From NCBI GenBank assembly GCA_023433615.1, contig JAEZCJ010000146.1, positions 1-43,392 of the forward strand: DNA of 43,392 nt. Direction: 5' to 3'. Of the stretch, positions 40,673-43,392 are shown in pieces (positions within the stretch are counted from its first letter, which is position 1; each line of letters opens with the position of its first letter). The position numbers were made by a program, and so were the translations under genes. Below the pieces are notes generated by a model. It did no database searches. It worked only from the letters and a program-made list of their open reading frames with translations, and was not told the DNA's origin. The stretch is from Bacillota bacterium (GTDB taxonomy: Bacteria; Bacillota; Bacilli; Paenibacillales; Paenibacillaceae).

Positions 40673-42307
40673 TTAGCCCCCCTGACCTTCCTTGCGATAG
40701 TCGGCAGGACTGATCCCGGCGTAGCGCTTGAACATCCTGCTGAAGTGCTCCGGAGATTCATAGCCGACCGCGTAAGCGATCTCATAACGCTTCTTGTCCG
40801 TCGAGACCAGCAGATGCTTCGCTTCTTCGATGCGAAGCTCAGTGACATAGTCCCAGACGTTCTTCTTCGTCTCTTGCTTGAACAGGTAACCGAGATAAGC
40901 GGAGCTGAAATGGACATGTCCGGCAATATCTTGAATCTTGAGCGCCGGATTGCGGTAGTGCTCCCGGATGTAGCCCATGATGCGCGAGAGGATCGTCTTC
41001 TCCCGTTCCCTCGCCAGCAGGCGGATCATATGCGCCGCTTCCTCCATATAGGCAGGCAGGCGCCCGATCTTGTCGGCAATCGAGAGATCCTTATAGTAGA
41101 CATCCGGATCGAATCGGCGCAGCGAGGCGCTGCTGGCATGCCCGTACTCCAGCAGCAGGCCGTAGATTCGATAGACCAGCATGCCGAAGTAGCTGTGTGC
41201 CAGCTCATCCGTATGGCCGAGCAGCTGCAGCATGGCGACCAGCTCCGAGATGGCTGCCTCCGGCAGCTCCGCTCCGCCTTCCTTGAAGAGCCGTACGCAA
41301 TCCTCTACCTTCGCCATCCATTCGACCATATTCAGGCTGTCTTGCGCCGCGATGTCCTCATAATAGAACACCTTCTGTCCGGGATGCAGCCTCTTCCATT
41401 CGGCAGCCATATTCGCTTCTTCCATCAGCTTGGCTAACATGGTCGTGTCGTCGCGCAGCGTGCTCATCCCGATCGTTGCGTCCACGTTCAAGTATTGCTT
41501 GAGGTTCATCGAGACATGTTGGCCGACGAGATGGAGCTGCGTCTGCAATTGACGCCGCTGCTCCGCTCCCTCCGGCGATTTCACTTGAATGATCCCGATC
41601 AGCTCGTTGCCGAAGCCGTTGAACGTAAGCCCTTCCCACTCGGATAAGCTCTCCGTTAATAAATTCAGCGCCGCATATTTCAATAATTTACGATCCTGCA
41701 GCATCACTTCCCGGCTGCTGAAGCCGCCATGGCTAAGGTCGAGACGGACGGCGACGACGCCGAAGTAGGGACCCTTGACCTCGCCGCCCAATTCGGCCAG
41801 CAAGTCTTCATGCTCCTTCTTCGACAGCCCTCGCTCCGTCACAAGCTCCATTAGAATCTCTTGGCGACGCGCCGGATCGGATATCGCCTTGCTCTGTTCC
41901 AGCATGGTGCGCTCAAGGGAACGCTTGCCGATCTCTTCTTTCTCGATCAGGACGCTTCGAACGACGCGCAGCAGCTCTTCCTGATCGACGGGCTTCACCA
42001 GATAGTCTCGCGCGCCTAATCGCAGCGATTTCATGGCGAAGTCGAACTTCTCGTGCGCGGAGATGACGATCACGGGGAGATTCGGCTGCTCCATGTAGAT
42101 CGTCTCCATCAGCTCGATTCCGCTCATCCGGCTCATCTGGATATCGGTCAGCACGAGATCGTATTGGTCCATGCGTAAATAGTCGACGGCCTCGAATCCG
42201 TTCAGTGCCGTCTCCACGACGGAGATGCTCAGATCCGAAGCAAGCAGCAAGTTGCGGATACCGATGCTGACTCTCGGTTCATCGTCTACGACCAGAATCT
42301 TGTACAT
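40673..42307 (-). CDS. YesN-type response regulator with AraC DNA-binding domain
   Basis: A 544-residue response regulator. The receiver domain (1-120) has the acidic pair D8/D9 (VVDDEP), phospho-acceptor D55 (LVLTDIQMSRMSG) and Lys in DYLVKPVDQ. A long central region (about 130-435) is typical of YesN proteins and includes a degenerate GGDEF-like stretch. The C-terminal AraC domain (about 440-544) has IQDIAGHVHFSSAYLGYLFKQETKKNVWDYVTELRIEEAKHLL and YEIAYAVGYESPEHFSRMFKRYAGISPADYRK. GAGGAGG precedes the ATG. It is transcribed before its kinase and is divergent from the secreted-protein gene at 42638, a plausible target. Confidence 0.95.
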   Translation of the reverse strand: MYKILVVDDEPRVSIGIRNLLLASDLSISVVETALNGFEAVDYLRMDQYDLVLTDIQMSRMSGIELMETIYMEQPNLPVIVISAHEKFDFAMKSLRLGARDYLVKPVDQEELLRVVRSVLIEKEEIGKRSLERTMLEQSKAISDPARRQEILMELVTERGLSKKEHEDLLAELGGEVKGPYFGVVAVRLDLSHGGFSSREVMLQDRKLLKYAALNLLTESLSEWEGLTFNGFGNELIGIIQVKSPEGAEQRRQLQTQLHLVGQHVSMNLKQYLNVDATIGMSTLRDDTTMLAKLMEEANMAAEWKRLHPGQKVFYYEDIAAQDSLNMVEWMAKVEDCVRLFKEGGAELPEAAISELVAMLQLLGHTDELAHSYFGMLVYRIYGLLLEYGHASSASLRRFDPDVYYKDLSIADKIGRLPAYMEEAAHMIRLLAREREKTILSRIMGYIREHYRNPALKIQDIAGHVHFSSAYLGYLFKQETKKNVWDYVTELRIEEAKHLLVSTDKKRYEIAYAVGYESPEHFSRMFKRYAGISPADYRKEGQGG

Positions 42308-42333
42308 GGGCACCTCCTCGGGCGATCCGCGCC

Positions 42334-42376
42334 TTATAATTTTAACCATTATAATGCCCCCTGCACCCCTTGTCGA
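42334..42376 (-). promoter_or_regulatory. Sigma-A-type promoter and palindrome of the YesN/YesM operon
   Basis: On the minus strand TCGACA (42371-42376) is followed after exactly 17 bases by TATAAT (42348-42353), about 40 bases before the response regulator start. TTATAAT (42334-42340) and ATTATAA (42348-42354) form an inverted repeat that includes the -10 box and the likely start site, a possible operator. Confidence 0.65.
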
Positions 42377-42637
42377 TGATGTATCGCGCACGAATCATGA
42401 TCGATAACGAGAAACCGCCTCCAATCTAAGGACTTGCTCAAAAAGATCACAACGATGCTGATATTGCTCATGGTTATGTCTCTATGAATCTACTATTCTA
42501 TTCCTGTAAGCGATTACGAAGTTAAGGAGGGATGCCGCACTCAGGACCTACGAGCGAATGATTGATTTGTGTTGTCCGTACGTCAGCCAAATCGCATTGC
42601 CGCAGTCGCAATTCCAAATTGAAACGGAGGTAATATT
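42377..42637. other. Divergent region upstream of the secreted-protein gene
   Basis: No gene was seen. TGCTCAAAAAGATCAC near 42435 resembles the end of the MITE-like repeat (TGTTCAAAAAG) and may be a remnant. A cre-like site follows at 42505. No convincing plus-strand core promoter was found. AAGGAGGG at about 42524 is not followed by a useful open frame. Confidence 0.35.
42505..42518. promoter_or_regulatory. cre-like operator upstream of the secreted-protein gene
   Basis: TGTAAGCGATTACG matches the cre consensus TGWAANCGNTNWCA at every position but the last. It lies about 120 bases before the ATG at 42638, so CcpA-type carbon catabolite repression is likely. It shares GTAANCGNTTAC with the site at 20190-20203. 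Confidence 0.6.
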
Positions 42638-43392
42638 ATGACAAGCGTCTCCCGCATAGGAGAACGTGCCAAGAAACTTCTCTTGATCGGACTTGGCGCA
42701 GCGCTCGTGCTGCAAGCGCTGGTATTGGCGCCAACGCCGTCGCATGCCGCAGTGAAGCCGCTACCGGATCCGAACACCCCGCTAATCTTCGACGACTTCG
42801 ACAACAACGGCGAATTCAAGCAAGCCTGGCAGAACTGGTGGAACCAGGACGGCGGCACCGGCACCTTCTCGAAAGTGACGGACGGTACGCTCAAGGTCGG
42901 CAAGTTCGCGCAGACCCCTACTTCAAGCGCTTCCCAGGCCAAGTTCGAGCCTTGGCACCAGACAGTCGACCTGTCGGGCTATCGTTACCTGAACTTCAGC
43001 ATGAAGAACCCCGGCTATCCGAATGCCCGCATCCGCATCATTATCCATGACGGCTACAAGAGCCACAATATGACGGCCGGTTACGTGGCGGTTCCGACGA
43101 CTTGGACCAATACGCAGATCGACCTGGATGCGCTCAGCCCGAAGATCAACAAGAAGAAGATCCGTTTCGAGATCTGGCTGAAGCAGACTTCGACCGGCTA
43201 TGGCGAAATTCTGATGGATCATATCATCGGCACGACGGACAGCTCGGGCAGCTCGCCTACGCTGTCGGCAAGCCCGCTCACGTCCAACTCGGGCACGATC
43301 AACAATCAGAACACGACCTATACGTTCAAGGCGACATACACCGATGCGGATAACAACAAGCCGTACGCGGTGCAAGTCGTCTACGGCGACAA
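42638..43392 (+). CDS. Secreted protein with carbohydrate-binding-module-like N-terminal region (runs off window edge)
   Basis: The ATG at 42638, with ACGGAGG upstream, opens a frame that remains open for 251 codons to the window edge. A Sec signal peptide is clear: basic start, hydrophobic LLLIGLGAALVLQALVLA, and a cleavage site SHA-A near residue 37. Residues about 48-200 (LIFDDFDNNGEFKQAWQNWW, GTFSKVTDGTLKVGKF, YRYLNFSMKNP, RIRIIIHDGYKS, WTNTQIDLDALSPK, KIRFEIWLKQTSTGYGEILMDHI) form a beta-sandwich like glycan-binding modules. From about 205 a Ser/Thr-rich linker leads into an Ig-like domain. A large extracellular carbohydrate-binding or -degrading enzyme is probable; its catalytic part is outside the window. 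Confidence 0.85.
   Translation, partial: MTSVSRIGERAKKLLLIGLGAALVLQALVLAPTPSHAAVKPLPDPNTPLIFDDFDNNGEFKQAWQNWWNQDGGTGTFSKVTDGTLKVGKFAQTPTSSASQAKFEPWHQTVDLSGYRYLNFSMKNPGYPNARIRIIIHDGYKSHNMTAGYVAVPTTWTNTQIDLDALSPKINKKKIRFEIWLKQTSTGYGEILMDHIIGTTDSSGSSPTLSASPLTSNSGTINNQNTTYTFKATYTDADNNKPYAVQVVYGD

Noticed and set aside
1..43392. CRISPR arrays, tRNA or rRNA genes, riboswitches and prophage genes
   Set aside because: No regularly spaced repeats, tRNA-like cloverleaf or CCA ends, rRNA blocks, recognised riboswitch cores or phage structural genes were found by reading. A covariance-model scan would be needed to exclude small RNAs.

Overview
The window looks like a chromosomal segment of a spore-forming, fairly high-GC Firmicute of the Paenibacillaceae (Paenibacillus or a close relative). 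The evidence is strong Shine-Dalgarno sites, several GTG/TTG starts, LplA/LplB/YtcP-type sugar ABC transporters, YesM/YesN-type two-component systems, CgeB- and CsaB-like spore or cell-surface enzymes, and many carbohydrate-active proteins. No rRNA, tRNA, CRISPR array, transposase or phage gene was seen.

Layout. 1-1701 (minus): the start of a membrane sensor or regulator, cut by the window edge, preceded in its transcript by an orphan lipoprotein solute-binding protein. 1930-6505 (minus): a 27-codon membrane ORF and a block of resistance or detoxification-like enzymes (VOC protein, MBL-fold hydrolase, class C beta-lactamase-family hydrolase, an APH resembling hygromycin kinases, and an AviRa-family rRNA methyltransferase whose stop overlaps the start of the APH gene). 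6609-7790 (minus): a GH130 mannosylglucose phosphorylase. 8178-10174 (plus): a P-loop kinase-like protein, a VOC protein and a tandem GNAT acetyltransferase. 10551-14652: an OmpR-type two-component system facing away from a three-gene membrane/envelope operon, with 11-bp-phased direct repeats between them.

14609-20156 (minus) is a compact six-gene operon: membrane protein of unknown function, flippase, family 2 glycosyltransferase, UbiA-family phosphoribosyl-polyprenyl-phosphate synthase, divergent PAP2 phosphatase and NAD-dependent epimerase. The UbiA/PAP2 pair resembles the first two steps of the mycobacterial decaprenyl-phosphoryl-arabinose pathway. This suggests a lipid-linked ribofuranosyl (or related pentose) donor for a surface glycan in a Firmicute, and it is the best candidate here for an undescribed system. 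Its last gene overlaps the sensor kinase gene tail to tail by 44 bp.

20468-32613 is a sugar-uptake and mannoside-processing region: LacI regulator, FAD oxidoreductase, and a long minus-strand operon lplB-ytcP-lplA-like followed by a deacetylase-like protein, an orphan acyl-carrier-like protein, a GH38 alpha-mannosidase and an SGNH esterase. A MITE-like repeat with 11-bp terminal inverted repeats and a 9-bp flanking duplication sits between the two permease genes. Two diverged relatives lie near 191-335 and 21543-21740.

32815-38882 is a probable spore-surface island: CgeB-like and CsaB-like enzymes, three consecutive coat-like small proteins and two further glycosyltransferases. 38910-43392 holds a YesM/YesN-type two-component system and, divergently, the start of a secreted protein with a carbohydrate-binding-module-like region, preceded by a cre-like operator. 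Functions were assigned by reading sequence motifs from memory; no database search was run.
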